The notes beneath the pieces are model-generated. The model ran no database searches. It was given only the letters and a program-made list of their open reading frames with translations, and was not told where the DNA came from. From positions 119,558 through 183,557 of the forward strand of contig NZ_SMKO01000001.1 of NCBI RefSeq assembly GCF_004348685.1: a DNA stretch of 64,000 nucleotides, written 5' to 3'. Shown piece after piece: positions 7,571 to 14,436 of the stretch (positions are counted from its first letter, which is position 1; every line of letters begins with the position of its first letter). The position numbers and the translations under genes were made by a program. The stretch comes from Nonomuraea deserti (GTDB lineage: Bacteria > Actinomycetota > Actinomycetes > Streptosporangiales > Streptosporangiaceae).

Positions 7571-8505
7571 CCCAATCCGATCTGAGCGTTGAAGCACCCC
7601 TTGACCAGGTCACCGCCGAGCTCCACGTAGGAGAACGGCGACAACTCGACGATCCGCCCGCGCGGCGAGGTGTCGCACTCGACGCACCGGTCGCAGAACC
7701 GCCCGGCCAGACACCCGCACGCCACCACCGGCACGTCGGCGGCGCGCTTGGAGCACACGTTCGTCACCCGGAGCAGCGACCCGACCGACAGGTACGGCAG
7801 CCCGGCACACGACACCCCCGCCTGGGCGCAGCCGGTGTCGGCCCGCTCCAGCATCGGGTAGGCCGCGCCCCGCTCCTCCTCGTCGAACGTGTCGGACCAG
7901 GTGGCGGTGCCCGAGATGCCGGCCGCCATCCCCGCGTGCACGGGCGGCGGCGAGGGCACGGCCCGCGCCAGGTAAGGAGGTTGCGAGGTCGCGGGGAGCA
8001 GCGCCAGGCTCCCGCCGTCCTGCCTGATCCCGATGGCGTCGAACAGGTAACCGGGCTCGAATTTGGGATGCCGTACCTGCAGCCGTCCTGAAGCCCGGTA
8101 GGGGATGGTGATCGTCCGGTGGCCGCGGTGCGGCCCGCAGTCGAGCTCGACCGCTAGGTCCCTGCGTCCCTCGATCGACAGGATCATTCCCGTGATGCGC
8201 GTGGCGTCGGCCCAGATCCGCTCGACCACCCGCCCGTCGCGTAAGGCCCGCATCATGACCATGGCGCCCACGGGAAGGTCGGTGGGCGCCGCGTCCCCGC
8301 CGTGCCACGCGGTGGCCCACGGCGCGATCACGAGCCGTTCCTCGGTGCCGTCGGGGGTCTCGATGATGATCAGATGCGGGCTGACGTCCAGAATCTCGCC
8401 GGCGACGGCGCGTAAAGGGTCCGCGTTGTCCGGAGCGGGATCCGATTCGCGGCCCAGTACGGCGGCGGCGAGCACCCGGCGGCGCTCAACGCTCGGATAC
8501 CCCAT
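7567..8505 (-). CDS. Cys-rich protein with RlpA-like double-psi beta-barrel domain
   Basis: This 312-residue protein starts at an ATG with GAGGG upstream. The N-terminal ~170 residues look like a small beta-barrel domain (ILDVSPHLIIIETPDG). The C-terminal ~110 residues have RlpA/DPBB features (SGTATWSD, LPYLSVGSLLRVTN, ELSPFSYVELGG), but the central loop is replaced by a Cys cluster (CGC, CDRC, CDTS) that could hold a metal or disulfides. No signal peptide is seen, which is odd for a DPBB protein. It overlaps the MauE-like gene, suggesting a redox-linked pair. Confidence 0.6.
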   Translation of the reverse strand: MGYPSVERRRVLAAAVLGRESDPAPDNADPLRAVAGEILDVSPHLIIIETPDGTEERLVIAPWATAWHGGDAAPTDLPVGAMVMMRALRDGRVVERIWADATRITGMILSIEGRRDLAVELDCGPHRGHRTITIPYRASGRLQVRHPKFEPGYLFDAIGIRQDGGSLALLPATSQPPYLARAVPSPPPVHAGMAAGISGTATWSDTFDEEERGAAYPMLERADTGCAQAGVSCAGLPYLSVGSLLRVTNVCSKRAADVPVVACGCLAGRFCDRCVECDTSPRGRIVELSPFSYVELGGDLVKGCFNAQIGLG

Positions 8506-8721
8506 GCGCCCTCCCTCGTCGGCTACTAGATTCACACGACTTGGGGGTGGCTTACACCGTACCGGGGCAGACAAGAGCAAAATACGCAACCCCGGGGAAG
8601 TGACTAGACACCCGGCGGCGTACAAACCGCCACCGACCTTGACGGACCTTTGTCGTGGGCGGGCCGAAACCTGAATTCCGGTTCAGGCCCAATAGGGCAT
8701 CGGGCTGCGATTCTGGCCACG

Positions 8722-9216
8722 ATGCAGACCACCGGCTGGGAAGACGAGTTCCGCGAGTACGTGCAGGCCCGCGGGCCTGCGCTGCTGCGTGCCGCCCACC
8801 AGCTCACCGGGCACCCGCTGGACGCCGAGGACCTGCTGCAGAACGCGCTGACCAAGACGTACCTGGCCTGGGATCGCATCGAGGACCGGGGCGCGCTCGA
8901 CGGCTACGTGCGGCGGGCCATGGTGAACATCAACATCTCGCAGTGGCGGCGCCGCAAGCTGGAGGAATATCCGTCGGCCGACCTGCCCGAGACGACCACG
9001 TCCGAGGCGGTGGGCGGCGGCGAGGTGCACGAGCAGCTCGAACAGGCGCTGGAGGAACTGCCCGAGCGGATGCGGGCGGCGATCGTGCTGCGCTACTACG
9101 AGGACATGACGGAGCCGGAGATCGCCAGGACGCTGGGGATCAGCGTCGGAACGGTCAAGAGCACGGTGTCGCGGGCGATGGCCAAGCTGAGGAGCGCGCT
9201 ACTGCCGTCACGATGA
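8722..9216 (+). CDS. SigE-family RNA polymerase sigma factor
   Basis: This 164-residue group 4 sigma factor has region 2 (DAEDLLQNALTKTYLAW) and a C-terminal region 4 helix-turn-helix (EPEIARTLGISVGTVKSTVSR). No anti-sigma factor gene is adjacent. The start is the ATG giving MQTTGWEDEF, without a clear ribosome-binding site, so it may be translated from a short leader. The 216-bp space to the divergent Cys-rich gene is AT-richer than average and should hold both promoters. The stop codon lies in the first unit of a tandem repeat. Confidence 0.9.
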   Translation: MQTTGWEDEFREYVQARGPALLRAAHQLTGHPLDAEDLLQNALTKTYLAWDRIEDRGALDGYVRRAMVNINISQWRRRKLEEYPSADLPETTTSEAVGGGEVHEQLEQALEELPERMRAAIVLRYYEDMTEPEIARTLGISVGTVKSTVSRAMAKLRSALLPSR

Positions 9217-9344
9217 GGCGCGCGCTTCCGCGTACGTCGGCATCAGGATGAGGCCTGCGCACTCGCGTACGTCGGGATGAGGCCCGCACCTTCGCGTACG
9301 TTCGAGATCAGGATGTGGCCCGTGCTTCCGCGTCCGTCTCGACC
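9212..9344. repeat. Four degenerate tandem copies (~29-36 bp) across two convergent gene ends
   Basis: Units begin with GATGAGGC or GATGTGGC at 9212, 9247, 9276 and 9312 and share CGCGTACGTCGG-like cores. The first holds the stop of the sigma gene. The last is the 3' end of the MarR gene (minus strand). On the minus strand each unit encodes a variant of the MarR C-terminal peptide, so the array looks like repeated duplication of that gene tail. Confidence 0.7.
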
Positions 9345-9802
9345 GCGCCGGCGGTGGCGCAGGGGCGTACGACGTCTCTGATCTTGCGCAGGCTGCCCAG
9401 GAACGCCTCCAACTCGGACATGCTCAGCAGCCCGGTGAGGCAGTCGTCGATGTCCTGCAGGTGTTGCGGCAGCACGGTCTCCAGCCGCTCGCGCCCGGCG
9501 TCGGTCAGCACCGCGTAGGAGGCCCTGCGGTCGGTGGGGCACGCCTCGCGGCGCACCAGCCCTTCGCGTTCGAGCCGGTCGACGACCCTGGTCACGCCGC
9601 TGGTGGACAGTCCGGTCTGGGCGGCGAGATCGCTCATCCGCAGCCGCTGCCAGGGCGAGCGGGCCAGCCGGATGACGGTCTCGAAGTCGATCTCGGACAA
9701 CCCCGCCGCGGTCAGCACGGGCTGGAACCGGGCCATCAGACCGGCGTACGCCTCGCTCAGGAGTCCGATGGCCGTCAGCCGTGGGTCGTCGAAGTTCAGC
9801 AC
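9308..9802 (-). CDS. MarR-family transcriptional regulator
   Basis: This 164-residue protein has a winged helix-turn-helix (MSDLAAQTGLSTSGVTRVVDRLEREGLV) and the beta-wing DRRASYAVLTDAG. The GTG giving MLNFDDPRL is chosen; a longer frame to 9952 would run through the divergent promoter. It is divergent from a YceI gene with an inverted repeat between them, the usual arrangement for autoregulation plus control of the neighbour. The C-terminal coding end is the last copy of the tandem repeat at 9212-9344. Confidence 0.88.
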   Translation of the reverse strand: MLNFDDPRLTAIGLLSEAYAGLMARFQPVLTAAGLSEIDFETVIRLARSPWQRLRMSDLAAQTGLSTSGVTRVVDRLEREGLVRREACPTDRRASYAVLTDAGRERLETVLPQHLQDIDDCLTGLLSMSELEAFLGSLRKIRDVVRPCATAGAVETDAEARATS

Positions 9803-9853
9803 ACTCAACAGCTTAGCCGACGACAGTTGACGGACGGAATTTTCCTCATGTAC

Positions 9854-9873
9854 ATATTTGTTGTCGCAAATAT
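9854..9873. promoter_or_regulatory. Putative MarR operator
   Basis: ATATTTG-TTGTCG-CAAATAT is a perfect 7-bp inverted repeat in the 103-bp space between the divergent marR-like and yceI-like genes. Its AT content stands out in this genome. Binding by the adjacent MarR protein is inferred from position. Confidence 0.6.
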
Positions 9874-9905
9874 TGCAACCCGAACCCCTTCTGAGGAGAA
9901 CCCCG

Positions 9906-10466
9906 ATGACCACTCGTACCTGGGAGTCCTTGACCATCCCGGCCGCCGGCACCTACAACCTCGACGTGGCTCACACGCGCGTCGGGTTCGTGGTGAAGCA
10001 CATGATGGTCAGCAAGGTCCGCGGCTCGTTCGGCTCCTTCAGCGGCTCGGTCACGATCGCCGACAACCCGCTGGAGTCGTCCGCCGAGCTCACCATCAAG
10101 GCCGACAGCATCACCACGGGCGTGGCCGACCGCGACGGCCACCTGCGCGGCGACGACTTCCTGTCCGCCGAGAAATACCCGGAGATCACCTTCAGGAGCA
10201 CCCGCGTGGTCGGGCACAAGGGTGACGAGTTCACCGTCGTCGGCGATCTGACCATCCGCGACGTCACCAAGGAGGTCGAGCTCACGGTCGAGTACGGCGG
10301 CGCCGGCACGAACCCGTGGGGCCAGGCCGTGTGGGGCTACACGATCACCACGGAGATCGACCGCGAGGAGTTCGGCCTGACCTGGAACCAGACCCTGGAG
10401 ACGGGCGGCGTGCTGGTGGGCAAGAAGGTCAAGATCGAGATCGAGGGCGAAGCCAACCCCGCCTGA
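9906..10466 (+). CDS. YceI-family lipocalin-like protein
   Basis: This 186-residue protein has full YceI-domain features: AAGTYNLDVAHTRVGFVVKH near the start, GSFSGSVTIAD, the DRDGHLRGDDFL stretch and a C-terminal KVKIEIEGEA strand. YceI proteins bind isoprenoid or amphiphilic molecules in a beta-barrel. No signal peptide is present, so it is probably cytoplasmic. The start is the ATG 6 bp after GAGGAG. It is likely controlled by the divergent MarR protein through the 9854 palindrome. Confidence 0.9.
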   Translation: MTTRTWESLTIPAAGTYNLDVAHTRVGFVVKHMMVSKVRGSFGSFSGSVTIADNPLESSAELTIKADSITTGVADRDGHLRGDDFLSAEKYPEITFRSTRVVGHKGDEFTVVGDLTIRDVTKEVELTVEYGGAGTNPWGQAVWGYTITTEIDREEFGLTWNQTLETGGVLVGKKVKIEIEGEANPA

Positions 10467-10580
10467 CACTTCGCGATCTTGAGGCGTTGGGGGCCACCCG
10501 GCGACGGCCACCGCATGGTCATTCGGAGCCTGTGGACAGCCGAAGATCGTGCGGTCACGGCCAGGTCGTCACTGAGGGAA

Positions 10581-11606
10581 TCAGTGGAACCGGTCCGGTC
10601 GGCAACCGGCGAGCTCGAGGGCTGGTAGCCCGGTGAGGATCTCGGAAGCGCCAAGGCGGCCGGCCGCGGCGGCCAGGGTGATCGCCGAGTGCATCACGCT
10701 GACGTACAGACCGCGGGTGCCGGCGGGGCGGCCGATGACCGGTTCCCCGTCGGCAGGCATCGGACGCCAGCCGATCTCGGCGGAGACGACCTCCGTGCCG
10801 CCGGCTCCGGCGAAGGAAGCAGCGAACCGGTCGCGGACACGTCGGGAGGTCCCGAGCAGCGCGGCCTGGTCCGTCTCGCCGCTGTACGCCGTAGGGGCCA
10901 GGATGGTGCCGTCGTCGAGCTGCCGGGCCTCCAGCGACGGCGTCGCGACGATCGTTCGGACCAGGCCTGGAGCCGCGCGCAACCGGACAAGGACGGCGGG
11001 CGACGGCTCGACGGGCAGGGTGATGCCAATCCCGGAGCACAGGGCAACCGTGCCGGTACCGGCGGCCAGGACGACGGTCTCAGCGGGAACGACTCCGGCG
11101 GTCGTCTGTACGCCGCTCACCGTGCCCGCCTGGTGGTCAAGGGCAGTTGCCAGCACCCCCGTCAGCAACCGTGCGCCCCGCTTGCGCGCGGCGCCGACCA
11201 GGAGATCGGTCGCCGCGACCGGGTCGAACGCCGCATCCTCCGGACGATGGACGGCCACGGCCGGAGGACTGAGCAGGTGTGGTTCCAGGGCTTCGACATC
11301 GTTGGTGCGCGGCCCCGGGGCCTCGTCGAAGCCGTCCCAGCTGATTGAACCCGACCAGCGGATCGACATTTCAGGAAGCTCCGTCTCCAGCCGCCGGTAC
11401 TCGTCCAGTGCGAGGTAGCGCAGTGGGGCCGAGGGCAGGTCGCTGACGGCCGGTCGTCCGATCCAGGCGAAGGAAGCGCGGGTGGCGCCCGAACCCGGCA
11501 GACCCGCATCGATCAACGTGACCGGTCGGCCGCGCCCGGCCAGGTGGTACGCCAGTGACGCCCCGACGATGCCGGCGCCAACCACGACAATGCTGCGATC
11601 CGTCAT
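10581..11606 (-). CDS. FAD-dependent DAO-type oxidoreductase
   Basis: This 341-residue protein begins with a Rossmann dinucleotide motif (VVGAGIVGASLAYHLAGRG, residues 6-24) and ends with the DAO-family C-terminus (IGWRPMPADGEPVIG). It is the size of glycine/D-amino-acid oxidases and related amine oxidases. It should oxidise a small amine or amino acid with bound FAD. It stands alone, so the substrate cannot be guessed. Confidence 0.85.
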   Translation of the reverse strand: MTDRSIVVVGAGIVGASLAYHLAGRGRPVTLIDAGLPGSGATRASFAWIGRPAVSDLPSAPLRYLALDEYRRLETELPEMSIRWSGSISWDGFDEAPGPRTNDVEALEPHLLSPPAVAVHRPEDAAFDPVAATDLLVGAARKRGARLLTGVLATALDHQAGTVSGVQTTAGVVPAETVVLAAGTGTVALCSGIGITLPVEPSPAVLVRLRAAPGLVRTIVATPSLEARQLDDGTILAPTAYSGETDQAALLGTSRRVRDRFAASFAGAGGTEVVSAEIGWRPMPADGEPVIGRPAGTRGLYVSVMHSAITLAAAAGRLGASEILTGLPALELAGCRPDRFH

Positions 11607-11755
11607 ACCAGCGTTCTAGCAAGTGCGGCACTGCCGCGACACCGGATATCGGCCACCGGGATCACCTCATCGGGCTCAACGGGTAATCCGACCTGTTGAG
11701 ATGCGATGTCTCCATCGCATCGGGCCCTTCCGGTTCGCCGGTTGAGCGGCGGATC

Positions 11756-11881
11756 TTCGTGGCAGAGCTCAGCTCGGGCGCGTACTTCCCCGACTGGCTG
11801 CTGGAGCGCCGCCGCCGGGCCGACAAGGCGCTCATCAGCGTGGTGGCCACGAGCTCTCTGCTCGGCGTGCTGTCGGCCTTC
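11756..11881 (+). pseudogene. IS256-family transposase remnant
   Basis: About 42 codons read FVAELSSGAYFPDWLLERRR and ADKALISVVATSSLLGVLSAF. This matches the segment of actinobacterial IS256 (mutator) transposases that reads SGSYFP-WLLERRKRA-ALI-VVA-SYLLGVSTR. Sequence upstream and downstream in this frame has no transposase character, so only a fragment remains. It sits 185 bp before the tRNA-Ser gene, a site type often hit by integration. The longer open frame through this region runs into the tRNA and is not a gene. Confidence 0.65.
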
Positions 11882-11909
11882 AGCCACCGGCAGCCGACCT
11901 CGGTCAGGG

Positions 11910-11985
11910 TCATCCACAGCCCCGAAGCGCGCCCACGCTGTGGACGGGCCTCATCCACAGGGAGTTACCCACAGCCTGTTGATAA
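11910..11985. repeat. Cluster of DnaA-box-like motifs
   Basis: Five near-matches to the 9-mer TTRTCCACA or its complement lie in 76 bp: TCATCCACAG (11910, 11951), TTACCCACAG (11965), CTGTGGACG (11938) and CTGTTGATAA (11976). Replication-origin genes are absent, so this is at most a DnaA-binding cluster or a remnant of one. Confidence 0.4.
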
Positions 11986-12066
11986 CTCTTGGCGAAGCCG
12001 GGCGGGGAATCGCTTTGCCGCCTCGCCGGAAGGCCGGTACGCTGTGCTGAGCCGCGGTGGCTTCCG

Positions 12067-12155
12067 GGAGGATTCGCCTAGTCAGGTCTATGGCGCCGCA
12101 CTGCTAATGCGGTTTGGTGGCAACACCATCCGGGGTTCAAATCCCCGATCCTCCG
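12067..12155 (+). tRNA. tRNA-Ser(GCU): tRNA-Ser (anticodon GCU)
   Basis: The acceptor arms GGAGGAT/ATCCTCC pair fully and the discriminator base is G155, as for tRNA-Ser. The anticodon stem CCGCA/TGCGG encloses loop CTGCTAA with anticodon GCT at 12103-12105. A long variable arm and the T-arm GGTTCAAATCC are present. The length of 89 nt fits a class II tRNA. CCA is not encoded. A terminator hairpin follows 7 bp later. Confidence 0.95.
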
Positions 12156-12162
12156 CACATGA

Positions 12163-12196
12163 AAGGCCCTTCACCCGTTTGTGGGTGGAGGGCCTT
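12163..12196 (+). terminator. Terminator hairpin after tRNA-Ser
   Basis: AAGGCCCTTCACCC and GGGTGGAGGGCCTT form a 14-bp stem with one G-T pair and a 6-nt loop. It lies just after the tRNA and has no long T-run, typical of high-GC actinomycetes. Confidence 0.8.
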
Positions 12197-12237
12197 CGAG
12201 CTTCTGAGGCGTCATAGTTGCAGCGCTAGGTGCAACG

Positions 12238-12588
12238 GCTGCGGATTTCCCCACGGCCGCGGTCAGCGACGTCGGCAGAGAAACGTTGGAACGGCTTGAG
12301 TTGGCCGTGGATGACCTGGCTTCCGCCTACCCGAAAAACACCGCCCGCCCAGCTCCTCGGGCGCGTACGGCGGGCACCTGGAGTACGTTGGGCGCCTCCT
12401 CGACGGCAAGGAGACCTTCGCCGAGCATCGCCGACTGCTCGTCGCCGGCGGTTGGCTGTCACTGCTCGGCGCGACGTGCCACATCGACTTGCGGGAGTAC
12501 GGCCGCGGCTGCCCGGCTGAGGACCGCGGCACAGCTGGCACACCACGCCGAGCACCCCGAGATCAGGGCGTGGTGCCTGGAGACCTGA
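12238..12588 (+). pseudogene. Frameshifted XRE-type regulator remnant
   Basis: Three pieces in different frames read like consecutive parts of the helical C-terminal domain of actinobacterial XRE-family regulators: ETLERLELAVDDLASAYPK, then HLEYVGRLLDGKETFAEHRR with LLVAGGWLSLLG, then RTAAQLAHHAEHPEIRAWCLET. At least two frameshifts are needed to join them and both ends are missing. The DNA-binding domain is absent. It lies just downstream of the tRNA-Ser, consistent with decayed inserted DNA. Confidence 0.6.
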
Positions 12589-12623
12589 TCGTTTCGGCTG
12601 GAGGCCAGCTACAGTGTGCGGGC

Positions 12624-12935
12624 ATGACAGAGAGTTTGGAGATCGACCGGCAGGCCATCCGGGAAGCTGCTTCCCGGATGGTTGTCCTCAGCGAGGACTT
12701 CGACGCCGCGCTGCGGGGGCTGACGGAAATCGGCGCCATAAGGGATGACGGTCTGCTCTCAGGTTTTCTCTCCGTACTCGCCGAGTGCCTCACAGAGGCG
12801 AGCGAGATGCGAGCCGCTCTCAGCCACGTGATGGCCGCGACCGGTGGTGGCTTGGGATTCGTGGCTTCCTCCACAGAGGTCGCGGACGTGGCGAGCGGCG
12901 AATATCTGGAGCCGCGGGGTGAGTCATGGGCATGA
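12624..12935 (+). CDS. Small EspC/ESX-like helical protein
   Basis: This 103-residue, mostly helical and acidic protein lacks a signal peptide. Its length, helical hairpin character and position before a WXG-like protein recall EspC/DUF2580-type ESX-secretion-associated proteins, but no strict WXG motif is present. Start: ATG giving MTESLEIDRQ. Its stop overlaps one possible start (12932) of the next gene, so the two are coupled. Function as a secreted partner or chaperone is inferred from context. Confidence 0.55.
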   Translation: MTESLEIDRQAIREAASRMVVLSEDFDAALRGLTEIGAIRDDGLLSGFLSVLAECLTEASEMRAALSHVMAATGGGLGFVASSTEVADVASGEYLEPRGESWA

Positions 12936-13789
12936 TGCTCCCTGCCTGGGTGATCGACCCCGGCTACTGGCCGCCCGACGAGCAGGATTACCTGGCGAAC
13001 GCGAGCACGCTGAGGACCGCTCTGGAGGGCATCCAGGTTCCGGCCGCCGAGTCGGACGCCACGATGGAGCAAGCCCAGCAGAACTACCAGGGTGAGGCAT
13101 CCACTGCTCTGGCCGGTACGTGGGAGCAGGTTTCGCAGGCCCGCGCACTGGCGACGACCGCGATGAACATCATCCCCATCTCGCTCGACGGTGTCGCCGG
13201 AGTGATCAGCGGATCGAAACTGGCCATCGGCTCGGTGGCTGCGGCCACCACGGTGCTGGTCGCCGCTCATCTGCTCAACCCGCACCCTCTGAGCAGGGCC
13301 TATGCGAAGCTGAGAATCCGCGCCATGCACCGCATCGTCCAGCAGGTCGCACGCGAGGCGAAAGAGGGCGTCGAGGGGCCGATAGCCCATGCTCTCAAGC
13401 GCCGGGTGGCCGGCCATCTTCGGGAGCTCCGCGAGAACCTGCCGCATCCGGAACCGCGCCCCCAGTTCGCCGGGAGCGCCCCCGGGAGTCGCCGGCGTAC
13501 CGAGCCGACGTCCGAACGCGACTCGCACATGACGATGATGGCCGGCAGGGGTTGGTTCGGAAAGACGACCAGAGACGAGGAGAGAGTAGCGGAGAGGGAG
13601 GTCGAAACCCAGTACCTGAACACCAACTACAAGGTGCAAGAGCTTGAAGAGCTGGCGCGGGACGAGGACGAACTCGCGGCCGACGCGGCTCAGGGCATAA
13701 GCGGCGAGGCAGCACAGCGACATTGGCAGCAGGCGGACGCGTTGAGAGAGCGGGCAGAGAACCTGCGAAACACGAGAAGCCGGAATTGA
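12926..13789 (+). CDS. WXG/PPE-like helical protein, probable type VII secretion substrate
   Basis: This 287-residue protein starts with a PGYWPPDEQDYLANASTLR motif and a helical hairpin ending in AGTWEQV, like WXG100/PPE-type proteins. A hydrophobic segment (about residues 85-118, ISGSKLAIGSVAAATTVLVAAH) follows, then a charged C-terminal region rich in Arg/Glu (DEERVAEREVE ... QQADALRERAENLR) that is likely coiled coil. ATG at 12926 or 12932 is the start. It may be a T7SS effector or structural protein, but no toxin domain is recognised. Confidence 0.55.
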   Translation: MGMMLPAWVIDPGYWPPDEQDYLANASTLRTALEGIQVPAAESDATMEQAQQNYQGEASTALAGTWEQVSQARALATTAMNIIPISLDGVAGVISGSKLAIGSVAAATTVLVAAHLLNPHPLSRAYAKLRIRAMHRIVQQVAREAKEGVEGPIAHALKRRVAGHLRELRENLPHPEPRPQFAGSAPGSRRRTEPTSERDSHMTMMAGRGWFGKTTRDEERVAEREVETQYLNTNYKVQELEELARDEDELAADAAQGISGEAAQRHWQQADALRERAENLRNTRSRN

Positions 13790-13810
13790 TCTCACCTTGT
13801 TGGAGTCATC

Positions 13811-14203
13811 ATGCAGCCGGCATCCACGCCTCAAGATGATCAGGAACGGCTGGAGCAGATCCTGGGACAGGCCGCGAAGGCGATGCGAGAGCTTCAGGGG
13901 GCCCAAACCAGGATCGGTGCCGTCACAGGCGTTGGCACGAGCGTCGATGGCCTGGTGACGGCCACGTCCGATGGGCACGGCGCCATCATCTCGTTGAAGC
14001 TTGACCCCCGCGCCATGCGCCTCGACGCGGCAGTCCTCGCTCGGCACATGACGATGGCGATGCAGGAGGCCCAGCGGGTTGCGGAGCAGCAGACACGAGA
14101 CGTCCTGAGTGAGCTCCCCCATACCCGGGCCATGCCGAAACCGCTGGGCTCTTCCTTGGTTCGAGAACGCGTGGAGGAAGCGACCCGCCGGCTCCTGGGT
14201 TAG
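13811..14203 (+). CDS. YbaB/EbfC-family protein
   Basis: This 130-residue protein has a YbaB-like alpha-beta-alpha layout: a coiled N-terminal helix (LEQILGQAAKAMRELQ), a central sheet (VDGLVTATSDGHGAIISLKLDP) and a long C-terminal helix (AVLARHMTMAMQEAQRVAEQQ). YbaB proteins bind DNA as dimers, but actinomycetes carry many divergent copies next to WXG genes. It is the third gene of the 12624 cassette and is likely a partner of the WXG-like proteins. Confidence 0.75.
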   Translation: MQPASTPQDDQERLEQILGQAAKAMRELQGAQTRIGAVTGVGTSVDGLVTATSDGHGAIISLKLDPRAMRLDAAVLARHMTMAMQEAQRVAEQQTRDVLSELPHTRAMPKPLGSSLVRERVEEATRRLLG

Positions 14204-14436
14204 CCGGCGATCTGCGGTCTCACGTCATCGTTCCGCTCCTTCACGACCGCCGATCTTGGGCTCGCCTTCAAGAGCAGAGCGCGGGCTGTGTCGGCCCTTT
14301 GCCGCGAGGGCCGATTCCCGCCAGAGCTTCGAGCGTAGGGAGCGGAAGCATAGGCGCCGATGGGGGCGGCCCTGGAGAAGCCGGGCGTCCGATCGTGTGC
14401 CCGGAAGGCCCGTCCTTGCCGGGGAATGGGGGTTTC

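Noticed and set aside
9212..9344. A CRISPR or attachment-site array
   Set aside because: Units are contiguous, degenerate and derive from the marR gene tail; there is no integrase or cas gene.
11910..11985. A chromosomal replication origin
   Set aside because: Only five weak boxes are present and dnaA/dnaN/gyrB genes are absent.
11696..12217. An open frame through the IS256 fragment and tRNA-Ser
   Set aside because: It crosses the tRNA gene and only ~42 codons have transposase character, so it is a remnant rather than a gene.
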